64,000 nucleotides of DNA. It comes from Coleophoma eucalyptorum. Its lineage: Eukaryota > Ascomycota > Leotiomycetes > Helotiales > Dermateaceae. Each line of letters begins with the position of its first letter. Within the stretch, counting starts at the first letter, position 1. The stretch lies in NCBI GenBank assembly GCA_026120035.1, contig JALRME010000041.1, positions 124,001 through 188,000 on the forward strand. The letters run 5' to 3'. A program made the position numbers and the translations under genes. Below the pieces are notes generated by a model. That model saw nothing but the letters and a program-made list of their open reading frames with translations. It ran no database searches and was not told the DNA's origin. Positions 33,091 to 45,712 of this stretch are shown piece by piece.

Positions 33091-33750
33091 ATGGCCCCCA
33101 TTCAACTTGGCATCCTCATGATCCCGTACCAAACTCTAGATGTTTGCGGTCCCGCCGATGTTCTCTCTACATGCTCCCACGAACTAATCTCTCATTATGA
33201 GAAGGCGGGCCTTCCCGAATTTGCTGGACTCTCCGATAAATCCATCCCGATACAATTCCATCATATCAACGAGACATTGGATCCCGTAACCTTGACTTAC
33301 AGCTTGAAGGTTCTTCCGACAACAACCTGCGACACTTGCCCAGCCCTCGACTATCTCTTGGTTGGAGGGCCGGATCTCTTGACATTCAAACTATCTCCTC
33401 GATTTGAGAAATTCGTACAAGACCACGTGGCTGCTGGAAAGGGGCTGTTTACCACTTGTACTGGGGCGTTGGCTATTGCGCCATCAGGAGTTCTTAATGG
33501 GAAGAGAGCTACTGTGAATCATGGCGTGCTAGATATGGCGAAGCAGGTAGCGCCAGGTGTGACATGGCTGAAGGAGCGGTGGGTTGAGGATGGGAATATT
33601 TGGACCGCGGGGGGAGCGTGTGCGGGTATGGATATGATGGCGCACTGGGTAATGAAAAATTATGGGATGGAGATTGCGAATGTGGGATTTGGGATGCTGG
33701 ATTACAACCCAAGAGATCTTGAAAGCAAGTTGATTGATCTGAAGCAGTGA
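33091..33750 (+). CDS. DJ-1/PfpI-family protein
   Basis: Predicted 219-aa single-exon protein. The nucleophile elbow is FTTCTGALA with Cys123. An acidic residue, Asp17, sits in YQTLDVCGPADVLS near the N-terminus, the position used by isocyanide-hydratase-like members. GGACAGMDMMAHWV near the C-terminus is the usual following helix. Family activities include cysteine-dependent hydratase, protease and chaperone functions and GATase1-like regulators. No AraC-type DNA-binding domain is present. Probably a small cytosolic enzyme; reaction unknown. Confidence 0.88.
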   Translation: MAPIQLGILMIPYQTLDVCGPADVLSTCSHELISHYEKAGLPEFAGLSDKSIPIQFHHINETLDPVTLTYSLKVLPTTTCDTCPALDYLLVGGPDLLTFKLSPRFEKFVQDHVAAGKGLFTTCTGALAIAPSGVLNGKRATVNHGVLDMAKQVAPGVTWLKERWVEDGNIWTAGGACAGMDMMAHWVMKNYGMEIANVGFGMLDYNPRDLESKLIDLKQ

Positions 33751-34455
33751 GAAATGATGGCAATGCCCGAATTAATGGGTCGCTTAAGTACCGCGGTACC
33801 TTAGCATAGGTACAAGTTAGGAGCTTATTGCCAACTCAATGGAGGAGCAGCTGTTTAAAATCGCATGTTCACAACAACTTTGAAGGGTAGGAGATGTGAC
33901 ATGGATATATTCCAGGGTTGTCTATAGCTTCAGTTGATAAGGGCTCCCTCATGGTCTTTCGTTTCATAGAAGAGATGAACGGTCTCGAATGATTGTGGTC
34001 GCTTAGGCGACATGCTTAAACACCAGGGGGCGATAGTCCTTGTACTTTCTAACTTCTAAAAATGTCGTCCTGCTCCACCTTTCTCGTCGTATCCTGCTCT
34101 TCCATATTAGCTCGGTGCACGTGACATATCTGTATCTGAGCCTTATCGCGTTGGAGGATCCACCTTGGCCTGAACTCATGCCTCATTTCCCCCATTCTCA
34201 GAAAACATGAGATTCATATCGCCATCGCACAACAACACTAGAGTTTGTCTGATTTCCATATTTTGTTACATGTTGTAATAGTCAGTTGCCAATCTTAATT
34301 TTTGTCTGGGCAGATTATCCTGACGACCACTTCTCACCCTCGCGGTCCTAATCATCACACTATATCTAGCGTACAAGACACGACTTCTAGCCACCCACCC
34401 GAAGTGGTTGGCCTCCTGATGCTAGGAGGCACGGCTGTCAGCCCAATTTACCACG
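33751..34455. other. Intergenic spacer / promoter of the 747-aa regulator
   Basis: No gene recognised. A GGTACCGCGGTACC-like palindromic patch lies near 33788-33800. Confidence 0.4.
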
Positions 34456-36993
34456 ATGGCAGAAGATCCTTCGAGGTCACAATCGCCAAACAATAGGCAG
34501 AAACGACCCAGGGTCGCTGAAAGGGACCGTAGAAGGACTATCCGCGCGTTTGTCCCGGTGACCTGATGCACACATAACTCTACTAAAGCTGCGTAGGTGT
34601 GATTCATGTCGAAGGCAGAAAGAAAGATGCGAAGGAGGCGTTCCTTGTTCCAGGTGCCTTCGCCTTCGTCGCATGTGTCAGTTTGAGATGACTACTTCCT
34701 CATTAGATGATGATCACCCGAGCAGGTAAAGCTCCTCTGAAATCACGCTGCCTATAGACTGATGATGATAGGAGAGCATCTTTGCAGAGAGAAGCCGAAA
34801 GCCAAAGGATGAGAATCATGGAACAGATCCTGAGGCACTTCATTGGCACTGTTCCAAGCGATGTCGATGGGCTCCGTAGAATTGCTGAAACTCTAAATGG
34901 AGAACATCAAAGGCAACCTGGTTCCATTGGTAATGAGGAAGCCGATGACTCAGACGACTCAGCGATAGGAGAGGAGTCTTTCACTGTGAATGAAATTTCT
35001 GAAAATGCGGCTCGTGAGTTTTCTAATTTTGCACATGCATGGAAAGTTGTTGATTAGACAGATTATTCCGGAGAGCTCTCACATTGGAATTTCTCAAAGC
35101 GAGTTCAGCGTAAAATTGATAGCCTTGGGGCTGATAAGGTAGTATTACCGATCCATCTCTACGCCCATATTAACAATACACAGGACCGGCATGACATGAG
35201 TGGCGAAAAAGAGTACTATAGAGCAAAACACCTGCAATCCTCTGGCCCAACTCTTTCCACTGTAACGCAGTGGTTTCCTCCTCAACCGGTTGCTGAATTC
35301 CTTATTTCAATTTTCTTCAAGTATGGCCAAACCAACTATTTTTATGTCGAAGAGAGATGGGCTATGGCACAGCTTGGAAATATATACAAGCAGACATCAA
35401 ATGGTTCAAGCGATGACTCTCCCGTATGGTGCATTATTTTGATGCTTTTAGCAATTGGCACCCAGTTCGTTGATCTGGACTCTGCCGAGAATACTGAGCA
35501 ATCACTCGATTCTTCTAGCAATCACGACTCCACCGTTGAGGATGATGTCGGTGTCACTCTATATAAATTGGCTGTCAAACTCATCCCGGATGTGTTGACG
35601 ATAGCATCTATGGAAAGTGTCCAGGCATTCTTACTCCTTGGTGTATATACCCTCCCTTTGGACACATCGGGCCTCTCTTATACATACCTTGGAATGGCAA
35701 TTAAGATGGCCATTCAGAATGGTATGCATCGAAAATATTCAGGAGTTTCTTTGGACGAGCATGCGTTGGAAGTCAGGAAACGGCTTTGGTGGACCGTATA
35801 TACCCTGGAAAAGTATGGCTACATCTATCTCGCTCATGCCCTCACTAACGCTTCTCAGGCGAATTTGTATCCTCCATGGAAGACCGTTATCCATTTCTAG
35901 TTCGGATATAGATGCTGAGCTTCCTACTGACATGCCACACTTCCAACCACCAAACTTTGCAAATCTTCGAGCAATAATCATGCTTAATCGACATTTAGAG
36001 TCTATCGCCTCTGCAATGTAAGTAAACGTTGCCATTAGTTGGTTTTAATTAGCGAGTCAGGAGCTAAGCAGCTGCAGGATACGACTTCGAAACTCGCCAA
36101 AATCACTACAGATTGATCGCCTTGACGAACTAGTGCGGCATAGCGAGAGTCTTAAATCATTGTGGACTTCCCTACCATCCGATACATACTGCAACGACTT
36201 GGATCCACAAAAAGGCATGTTCCGAGCAAATGTACACTTGAATCTTGCATTCTTGCTCACCCAAGTATTCATGGGTCGTCCCTTTCTGTTCACGTACAGC
36301 AAAGTCTCAGCTTCCTCTGATTCAACAAAATCGAAGGCATCAGTTGCACGATCCACCCTTGCATCTGATTGTATTCAAGCTGCACATCAGATTCTCGACC
36401 TCTGTCAGCTTCTGAATGATCATGGTGGTTTGGCAAGAGCATCTTATATCGAGTTCAGCTCATGTCGTACCGCATTGCTTGTATTTCTTGCTCATAGCTT
36501 GAATGAGAATACAAAGCGTCTGCGAAAATCTCTCACAGATGGGATAAACTTAATGCGCCTCATGACTAGGGGCCTTGATTCAGCAAAGTCTGAATTCTCC
36601 ATAATTGAGCTACTAGAAAGAGCAATCACTCGCTTGAATGCTCGGCCAGTTTCCCAAGCAGGCAATACCAACCAACAGCCCTCGGGATACGAGAAATATA
36701 AAAATTGGGCGCAGCTATGGAAACAACAGTCTCCACAAGCTCAAAACAGTCTCCTCCAAATGAACCAGCAACCCACAGAACTCCCAAGCACCGATGAAAC
36801 TACCGAATTCCTCTGGTCATCAGCGGAAACGAACATGTCCAACTTCGCGCTTGACCCATTCTTTGCATATTCACAACCCATAGGCGAGGGTGACGTCGGC
36901 CAGCCTGCGAATTATCTGTATCAACCAAATTCTACCACTCTTCCTAATATGGGCTTGGAGCCAGGCTGGATGGGATATCAAATGCCTCAATAA
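34456..36993 (+). CDS. Zn(II)2Cys6 transcription factor with fungal_trans domain
   Basis: Predicted 747-aa protein from seven exons: 34456-34547, 34597-34725, 34772-35013, 35062-35138, 35184-35812, 35859-36017 and 36078-36993; introns are 45-60 bp. The zinc cluster CDSCRRQKERC..CSRCLRLRRMC (residues about 32-60, C-X2-C-X6-C-X5-C-X2-C-X6-C) spans the first junction. A linker with an acidic patch follows. The fungal transcription-factor domain starts at HYSGELSHWNFS and contains LWWTVYTLEK and GRPLSISSSDIDAELP, the usual signature. The C-terminus is Gln/Asn-rich. An apparent in-frame TAG at 35056 lies inside an intron. It lies just upstream of the rhamnosidase gene on the same strand, so it is a candidate regulator of it. 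Confidence 0.9.
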
Positions 36994-38196
36994 TGATGCA
37001 TGGGTTCTGCCTGTGAGACTTACAGACTAGTCTGCCCGACACCCGAAATCTGATCAGCGGCAGGTCAAGAGAGAAGGTCCATTTACGCCACATCCGATCA
37101 TTCTGGATGTTTATAGGGTGATGTTTGAAGGTGATAAATTACCATTTTAGTTATATAATGACTTATTGAGGATACATGAGGTATAATATAAGCGGGTCTT
37201 GTAGTTATAAATAAGGTCTAATTTAACCAAATGCCCACCAGCTACATAGGCACGCGTTAGCCGCAGAAGGCTATGAAAGCACTCACTAGAATGAAACATA
37301 CTGAATAGCAGTTTGGACATAAATTAAAGTGTTTGAAATAATAGCTTCTATCTGATTATCGAAATTCATTAATGTTCTCGTATTCGATACTCACTTGTGA
37401 GTGGTCCAAGTATTTTGGGATACATAACCAACGAATCGGCACATCACCCGGGTAGAATTTCGTCTTCGTACCCACTTTGTTCTTCCCAGAGCATATCATG
37501 GGACCATCAATTAGATTCACTGTTCGCATTTTCGGTTTATCTTCATTATTCTTAAGATCATGTGAACTGCTTCAGATGTGGGGAATGTGGGCCCGAGACT
37601 GTTTCCCCAGAGTGGAGGGCGCGGGGTAGGCATTGGCGGGGGGTACATTGCCTTCTGGGTATTCTTAAGCATGCTTGTTGCAGATAAGGATAAAATAGTG
37701 GAGGGGAGGATATATATTTAACTGGCTCGACTGAATACTCCCTCCATTTCCGGCCTTATCCTCGGCTCGGCTCGGAGGCCTATTCAATACTATGTTCTAA
37801 AACATGTACTTAACAGAGGTATCGATTTGGTAAAGCATAGCTGACTGTACTTCTATTTCATATTTCGGGTGATTGATATTGCGAAAGATGGGGTAGGAGA
37901 CTGTTTTCAGCCCTCGTTATGGGGATACTGGCATGATAAGGCTGTTCTTCCCATCTTTAGACAACATTTTATACGGTGGAAGTACAGGTGACAGCTTTTG
38001 GGATTGCTGATTGGAGAGAAGTAAAGAAGTACAGTGGCTAGTAGTGGAGGGGTACAAATACAATAGAAGTCTAATATGAATCCCTCAGAATTAGAGTGTC
38101 AATTTGAGCTACTTTTCACGCAAGATGTTCTTCAAGGTGAATCTAAACTGTTCTTGGCATATTTGTGGCGAATTATATTATTAACACCTCAACTAG
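36994..38196. other. Intergenic region / rhamnosidase promoter
   Basis: A 1.2-kb spacer with no gene. A purine-rich stretch followed by TATATATTTAAC lies near 37705-37720, and CGGCTCGGCTCGG near 37764 is a small direct repeat that could be a Zn-cluster target. Confidence 0.4.
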
Positions 38197-41100
38197 ATGG
38201 TTTCAACAATAGTGACAGTACTACTTTTTGCATTGCAGATATATGCTTTGCCCTTAAATCATACTGATGATCTTACCGATGCAGCAATCTCAGCTGGTAA
38301 CTTCCAGAATCCTTCTAATTTAGTTCGACCCCGTTTCAGATATTGGGTACCAGATGCATCCATAGATCACAAAATTCTTGCAGAAGATATCAAGGGTTTC
38401 AGCGATATTGGTGCTGGAGGTCTAGAGTGCTTAGGCTATTTTCTATATGGTGGTTCTGGTACTTATGGTCTACCAAACTATGCTCCAAGTGATTGGTCGA
38501 TATATGGCTGGGGAACACCAGAATGGAGTAATATTGGTTCACTCCCTCCGTGCACCAATTTTAACTGACCAAAATTCCTAGCATCACTCTTTCAATCTTT
38601 TGCGCAGGCAATAAAAGACAACAACATGATTATGGACTTTGCTTTTGGTCCTAATCAAGGCCAAGGCGTCCCGGCAGTAGAAGGCTCTGAGGGACTTATG
38701 TGGGATTTGAAATCATTCAATTTGTCAATTCCTGCTGGTGGTTCGTTCAATGGTGTTTTGCCTGGTTGGGGAACTGGACCTATCGTTTCTGTGACTACCG
38801 GCCAAGTCATCTCAGTGCAAAACTACACGGTGTCATCCAGTGGGTTTTCAGCGGGAGGTTCTGTCGAACTGCACACGCTCGCGCATTCTACTCTGCAGGA
38901 CGTAACAAATCTAGTATCTTCCACAGGATCCCTATCATTGCAGTTGCCATCAAATGGAACGAGCTACGATCTGATTGTCGTCTATCTTATTCACTCAAAT
39001 GCACGAGCCCAAGCAAGCCCGGAGACGCTTGGAGGCCCCCAAACAGAGCCTCTAACCTTTATTCAAAATGGATCTTTCGCCGTTGACCATTATTCTCCTA
39101 TTGGTGCAAAACAAATGACCGATTTCTGGGAACAATATATCTTGATTAATGGTACCAAAGAACTGCTCCAAGAGGTTGGAAATTACGGCTGGGAGGATAG
39201 TTATGAGGTTGTTTCCAACGTATACTGGACAAAAGACTTGCCCGAGAAGTTTTCGGAGAGCCTGGGGTATTCAATCAACAAATACATTCCGCTTTTGCTT
39301 CACCAAAACGGAGACTCGTCTGCAGACAACAAGATTTGGTGGACCACTGACGAAGCTGATGCCGGTGTAAGCCATATCACTGATTATCGCGAGACTGTAA
39401 GTTCACGAAAAGAACGAAAAGAAGTTTGCACTGAGATGCAGATATTAATCTGATAATTATAGCTCACACAATGCTACTCAAGCTACCTTGAAGCGCTCAC
39501 AGATTGGACGCACAACTTCCTAGGAGTTCAAAGCTCTGTACAAGTTGGTTACAACCTGCCGGTAGACATGGTTAGTTTTAGAATATCGCTGGAGAAAGTA
39601 CTAGAGCTAAAATCGTTGCAGATGGCTGCGATCCCCGATGTCGACGCACCAGAATGTGAAGCTCTCGGATTTCAGGATCTAATTGATGGATATCGACAGT
39701 ACACCGGTCCAGCAAATCTCGCAGGCAAACGAGTTATATCAAGCGAGCTTGGCGTGAGAGAAAATCGAGCCTATGCCTCGGTCTTACCCGAGGTGTTATT
39801 TTCAGTAAAACGATCTCTAACGGCAGGAATAAACCAATTCGTATTCCATGGAGCACCATATTCCGGACAAGTAGGTCTTCTTATCCTGTTGCTCAATCAG
39901 CTTCTAATAATTATAGTATCCAAATACGACTTGGCCCGGGTTCACCACCTTTGCCTACTTATTTTCTGAGATGCATGGACGCCATCTACCGGCTTGGGAA
40001 TTCTACTCAGACTCTATTGATTGGGTTTCTCGTATGCAATATCTTTTCCAATCCGGCGTTCCACGACTGGAAATAGCGATTTGGGAGAAAGAAACAACTT
40101 TTACAAGTGTAACCACCAGCTATACACCTACTGATCTGGTGACATCAGGTAAGAAATATCTTCAACTGATCGGCCAGTTTTAATCTGACAAAGCTAGGTT
40201 ATTCTTATGATTATCTTAGTCCAGACAACTTTGGTCTTCCAGATGCTGTTGTTAAGAATGGAGTACTTGCACCAGACGGACCCGCATATAAAGCTTTGGT
40301 GATTCGATACAACGACTCTTTGACCGAATTTGGAGTTACCAAGCTTGCTGAGTTTGCTCAAGCTGGTCTTCCAATCGTTTTCTTTGGTGGGGTACCTTCA
40401 CAAATTTCTTATGGTTCCAATGCCAGTAGCTCCGAGACTATCGAAGAGACATTGAGCAGTATCATGCCCTTAGAAAACGTCTATGTTCTACCGAACGGGA
40501 GTTTAGCCTCAGCATTGGCATCACTCTCAATCACACCACTCACAAAAATCAGCACGAATGGTAGTTGGTATAGTTATTGGCGCCGAGATGATATCGAAGA
40601 TGCCGACTATGTCTACCTATATAACGACGCTCCATATCCCGAGTCTCCTGAGCTCGGAGTAAACGGCGGATACAGTGAAGGAGTAGTTGAATTCGCGAGC
40701 ACGGGAATACCTTACTATTACGACGCGTGGACTGGCCAACAGACTCCTATTCTCAATTTTACAAGGTCAGAATCATCAACAACAATTTCGTTCCAGCTGG
40801 CGGGCAACCAAAGTACAGTCATCGCGTTCTTGTCCAAACCTCTTGATGACAATCAACCATCTAAGCACTTGAGTAGCTGTTCAAAAGCTATACTTGGATC
40901 AAGTTATGATGGTACAAAGGGCGTCCTCGTCAAAGCCGGCCCGCGTCAATCTTCTGCTGCAACATTCGAAACATCAGATGGAGCAAAACACACAGTGCCT
41001 TTCACCTCCGCGTCAGCTTTCGCCCTCTCTAATTGGACCCTCATAGCTGAACACTGGGATCCGCCAGCTGATCTTTACGATATCACCCCTATCGCCGTCA

Positions 41101-41525
41101 AATCCAACACTACTCACTCTTTACCGACTTTGGTATCTTGGCAGCAAATATCTGGCTTGCAGAATGTGAGCGGCCACGGTTACTACAGCGCTGCCTTTAA
41201 CTGGCCACCTACAGAGGATGTAGACGGTGCCATGATTGACCTGGGCGCTATGTTCAACACTGTGAGGGTTTCTATCAATGGACATGTCCTACCACCGCTT
41301 GACCTTAGTTGGGCACGAGCTGACATTGGCTCGTATCTAATTAATGGAAGTAACACGGTCCAGGTGGTGGTTTCTACAACTCTCCAAAATAGACTTCGGC
41401 CTATTTGGACTGAGCTGAGGACATCGGGATTTGCTCCTCAGAGTACTCTAGGAGACCCACAGGACTATGGTCTGCTAAATCCTGTTGTTATAACACCTTA
41501 CCTTACAGCTACCGTACCGTGGTAG
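38197..41525 (+). CDS. Secreted GH106-like alpha-L-rhamnosidase
   Basis: Predicted 1023-aa protein from six exons: 38197-38536, 38582-39396, 39463-39570, 39622-39870, 39917-40148 and 40198-41525. The N-terminus is a signal peptide (MVSTIVTVLLFALQIYALPL). The family start follows: RPRFRYWVPDASID, then GAGGLECLGYFLYG, YGWGTPEW and MDFAFGPNQGQGVPA. Later blocks are SSELG (catalytic-domain acid region), QFVFHGAPYSGQ, a TTWPGFTTFAYLFSEMHGRH segment, TSGYSYDYLSPDNFG and a C-terminal beta domain with many N-glycosylation sequons. The length fits fungal GH106 (PF17132) proteins. It would release L-rhamnose from plant or microbial glycosides outside the cell. The neighbouring regulator and MFS transporter fit a rhamnoside-use module. 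Confidence 0.85.
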
Positions 41526-42512
41526 GGGGTTTTAGAAGGACATTTTCTGGTCTAGTAATTCAGGGACATTTTTTCGATATAATTGTATTGTGGAAGGAAA
41601 TGTTGTCCGAGTTTAATCATCAGACCTCGAGAGTGTAGTTGAGTTGCGTGCTCGAGACCCGGAATTATTATGGAATAGTACGAGTGGTTGGTTTTTCACT
41701 CTAAAAGCTGAACTATGATATCAACATTACTAGAACGGTATTGCGATTCTTTATTCGATAAAAGATCGTTCCAGGATCGTAAATCACCTCGACTAACTTT
41801 ATACCTTCAACAAAATCAAGACATAACTTTACGATTTAGTATCTTCCCTGTCGTCAGATAAAAAAAGCTAGCGTCCGGTCCAGTATTAAATACAATCGAT
41901 ACAACCGAGAGATCTTTTTCAGCCGACCCATACAGCCGGATCCAAGTTCCCGGTCCAAGACCCTTGATTAAGGCAAATTCCATTGTGTTTTAGATCTACG
42001 GACGAGATAAGGATGCTGAGTTCATCACTGAACCGGGTAGCAACCGGCCGGGTGTTAATTTGCGCTTACTCGGACTTGGACTCCTATCATTGTGTAGACC
42101 ACAGAAAAATACAATTCACATGGTTTAAATCGTCCCAATTTAATTAATTTGGATCAACAGTTATCGCAGCCTGCATCCTACGAAGTCGCAGAATTGTTGA
42201 ATAGATAGCAAGAAATTCCTTTCCATAGCTTAGGGGTGTGGAAAATCAATGGATTGTGGATATCTCAATTATAGTAGCAATATATTTTGAGCTGGAGCTT
42301 TAGGAGATAAGTTATGAACAAATTTTAATACTAGAACTATATTCTACAATAGGTACTAGTCGAACCTATCCCGCAATCAACTGCAGAGGTGGGATATATA
42401 CACAAGAATAGATCAAAATCTCAAATAACAGCAATAAGACAACCGAAATCCGAGTTGCTTAGATATGAAAACCAAGCCACACACTACAGAAATGCAACAG
42501 TACCGTTGGCAT
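41526..42512. other. Intergenic spacer between convergent genes
   Basis: No gene or repeat recognised. Confidence 0.5.
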
Positions 42513-44614
42513 TTACATAGTGTATCTAAAATGAGGGTTCATCATATCCGTCACATCCTGCTCTCCCAACAAGCGACCCTCAGCCTCCTGCTCCTCCTTG
42601 GTGAGGCCGCTGGCAGCAGCAGCTTTGTCGCGGCGGTTGTTTTCGTACATGTACCAAAAGCGCCATAAGAGGATAATCAAGAACTCGAGAGCGAAGCAGA
42701 TACAGCAGGCGATGGTACCTGAGACGTATCTAGGAGCGTCCTGGGTCTTGAAGACGAACGAGCCACCGATATTACCAACGCAGTAAGCAAAAAAGGTCAC
42801 AGATGACATAACAGTCTTCTTAGTACGGCCAGCAACGTTAGAAGGGACTATAAAAGTGTTAGTGGATGGGAAATCGCTATGGCTGGATAGGATAACGTAC
42901 TCAAAGACCAGGCCAGGAAGATAGGGAAAACGAAAGGCATTGTCATGATGTACAGTCCCCATTTGATCCACTTCAACTCGGGAGTATCTGGAAGCAAGGA
43001 CATGGCGAGTAAACCAATAAATGGCGTGACGCAACCAAACATCATGATGTACATACGTCGGTTCTGTACTCGACGGATATAGATAGCGACAATTGTGAAG
43101 AGGATGAGCGATATAACTAAGAATTATTAGCAAGAGTGTTCGGATTTGGTGGGCAGCATTGGAGAGGAGGGACATACCAGAACGTGGGAGGCCGACAAGA
43201 AGAACTTGCATGCTGGTGAAGCCAAAGGAACTATACATAATAGAGCCAAAGGAGGTCAAACCACTATTGATGACTGTTAGGATTATCGGAAGTAAATCAA
43301 AGCTAAAATTCATGACATACCCATTAGGAATATTATTGATGAAAGCGTTGGCGAAACTGAACCACACCTGAGGGTCTCTGAATGCCTCAGCGACCTGCGG
43401 CCATGACCACTCAATACCAGTAGTATCGCGACCAGCCTTGTTTCGCACAATGCGTGCTTGACTATTACCATCAATTAATAACAATTCTGGAAACCTGGTA
43501 CCGGAATATACGTACGCCATACGCTTCTCTCTCTTGGACAACCACCGAACCTCATTGGGTGAACCAAGGAGAAAGGCTGAAGCAATAGCAAGGACGACAG
43601 TGAGACTTCCAAGGAAAAGAGAGATCGTGCGCCAAGCTTGGATCCCGCCGTGTACCTTCACGTATCCTGCGATACCGTACATGATCAAATCACAGATAAT
43701 CAAGAAGAAGGCATTGGCGGCTTGCCAGAAGAGAGCACGAGGTGCCTGCTCCTCCGTTCGGTACCATGTTCCAATGACCAGCAGGAAACCGGGTGAGATA
43801 GTACACTCAAAGAAACCTTGTAGCGCGCGGATGGCCATAAGCTGAGACCAGTCGGTCACAGCGCTGACACAGATGAGGCAGATGGCTGAGAGATGCTTTA
43901 GCAGGCTGTTCAATTTCGTAAGATGTGAATTTTACGTACCCCAGCACATCATGTACACAGTCAAGCAGCGACCGATCGACCATCGTTGAAGCAAGAAGTT
44001 GGATGGGAACTCTCCAACAAGATAGGTGATGTAGAAGCTGGTTACAGGGTAAGTACTATTTATAATGAGGTATCCTCGAGCTTACATAGTCGTCAACCAG
44101 TTGTACTGTTGGCCATGGAGGTTCAAATCTGTTCGTAGTCCGAAAATCTGAGAATTGAATCAGAATAAGACGCAGAAAATGATAAGACAAGTATATCTTA
44201 CAGCTTGGATACCGATTGAAGTCTTGTCAGTTTGTTGAATACCGTAACAACAGAACCTAGTAGGAACATTAATTAGAAATGTCTCCCAAGAGTTTGCGAT
44301 TCGAATTGCTCACATGAGAGGAAGTAGGTAGCGGTCGATCTTTTTCAAGAGTTTTTTATACTCTTCTTCCGTGAACTCTGCAAATTCACCATCAGCACTG
44401 TAGACTTAAGAAGTTTAGGCCAAGTGGCAGTCGCCGTACCAGATTCGTGCAGGACATCGTCGACTTCGCCAGAGGAAATATCAACCTCGGTGGCGAAGTT
44501 TACATCGCTCTTGATAACTAACTTCTCGTCAATGGCTCTTTCGACAGCCTTCTCGTCAAGTGGCGGCTCTGAATTGTCATGCTTGGACGTGATAGTATCA
44601 GTGGGTAGAGACAT
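42513..44614 (-). CDS. MFS transporter, Dal5/allantoate-permease type (anion:cation symporter family)
   Basis: Predicted 560-aa protein from nine exons: 44614-44440, 44404-44314, 44256-44202, 44147-44086, 44037-43940, 43885-43321, 43263-43178, 43116-42901 and 42847-42513. Signatures: EFTEEEYKKLLKKIDRYLLP, then CCYGIQQTDKTSIGIQA, YLVGEFPSNFLLQRW, RALQGFFECTISPGFLLVIG, PNEVRWLSKREK, and AGRTKKTVMSSVTFFAYCVG. This ACS family carries small organic anions such as allantoate, ureidosuccinate, nicotinate, vitamins or acidic sugars. The first intron (44405-44439) is only 35 nt, very short; the alternative is a one-base frameshift. Position next to the rhamnosidase suggests uptake of its product, but this is inference. 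Confidence 0.87.
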
Positions 44615-45606
44615 TGTGCACAGGCGATCGTGGCTCGCTTAGGTAATGACGATGTTGGAGGAAGGATGCAGTGAAGAAGACCTCGCCTCTAAGGATAATT
44701 ATTACATTCATGTATGAGTTGTCGACCCGGAGCTTTAAGCATTATTGCTACGAAGCAAAGGGCTACGGCCTTATCTCCAAATCATCAGGAGACCCACCGA
44801 CCAGGCTAAATTACTCGTGGATGATATCTAGCTTCCAGCATGTCGTAGCGGAGGAGCATATTCTGTACCTCTAACTATTTTGCCCTGATTACGGACATCG
44901 AGCACGCACTGGCGAAAAGGTAAGGTTGGGGTTGTGCGATAACCGTCGTAGGATTACGGAATGGGCACTGCGCCGCTGGCTCTCGACTTGGCTGAGTGGG
45001 CCTGGAGATAACCAGCCGGCCCCGGTTCCATGACTCCACCAGCTGGGTATGGCTGGCTGGTGCAAGGGCAAAACAACAGGCTTCTTATCGCGCTTCAGCC
45101 TTCATGGTCCCCTCTGGCATTCAATCATCCTAGTTCGGTGAATTGCTATTGCGATGCTAAGGAAATTTGTATCCTTGGGACAAGCTTGGAACAAGTTACT
45201 CATAATCCAACTTTCTTGTATAGCGACAGTAAAAATCATTCATAAATTAAAGGGGTAGAACAAAGAGTAAAGGGAATTTAGACGATAGCAAAATAATAAC
45301 AACATGCAACGACATCTGGTTGTACCCGTAAAGATGCAGTGTTTTGTTAATTTGACTAGAAAGGAATTACTGGAACGGGTCTATCATCTAACAGTACACA
45401 AGATCTTGCGAAAGTTCACGCGGTACAGCCGTATTGTCTATGATATACTACTTTGCAGTTCGCGGCATTGCTTAGGTCATTTAACGAAGTTGCACAGTGG
45501 AGGTCATTGATTCACCTTGACTTGAATTGATGAGCACTGATTAACTAACTATACCGTCCCAGTGATGCCGGGGGCGTTCCGGCCCATATGCATAGGGGAA
45601 AACCCA
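44615..45606. other. Intergenic spacer
   Basis: Between the start of the Dal5-type gene and the 3' end of the dehalogenase. A patch around 44985-45065 repeats CCAGC and GGCTGG words. No gene. Confidence 0.45.
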
Positions 45607-45712
45607 AACTTCATCCCTAGATCGCCCATATCCCTGACCCCGTAACCGTTTATAATCCCAACTTCGTCGCTAGATCTCCTATATCCCTGACCTCGTAACA
45701 ATCATAATCCGG
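45607..45712. repeat. 53-bp tandem duplication at the dehalogenase 3' end
   Basis: 45607-45659 and 45660-45712 are diverged direct copies, each starting AACTTC and containing CATATCCCTGACC or TATATCCCTGACC. The second encodes the last codons of the dehalogenase; the first lies just beyond its stop. Confidence 0.8.

Noticed and set aside
35050..35061. In-frame TAG in the 747-aa regulator
   Set aside because: It lies in a 48-bp intron with a perfect GTGAGT donor at 35014; splicing restores HYSGELSHWNFS.
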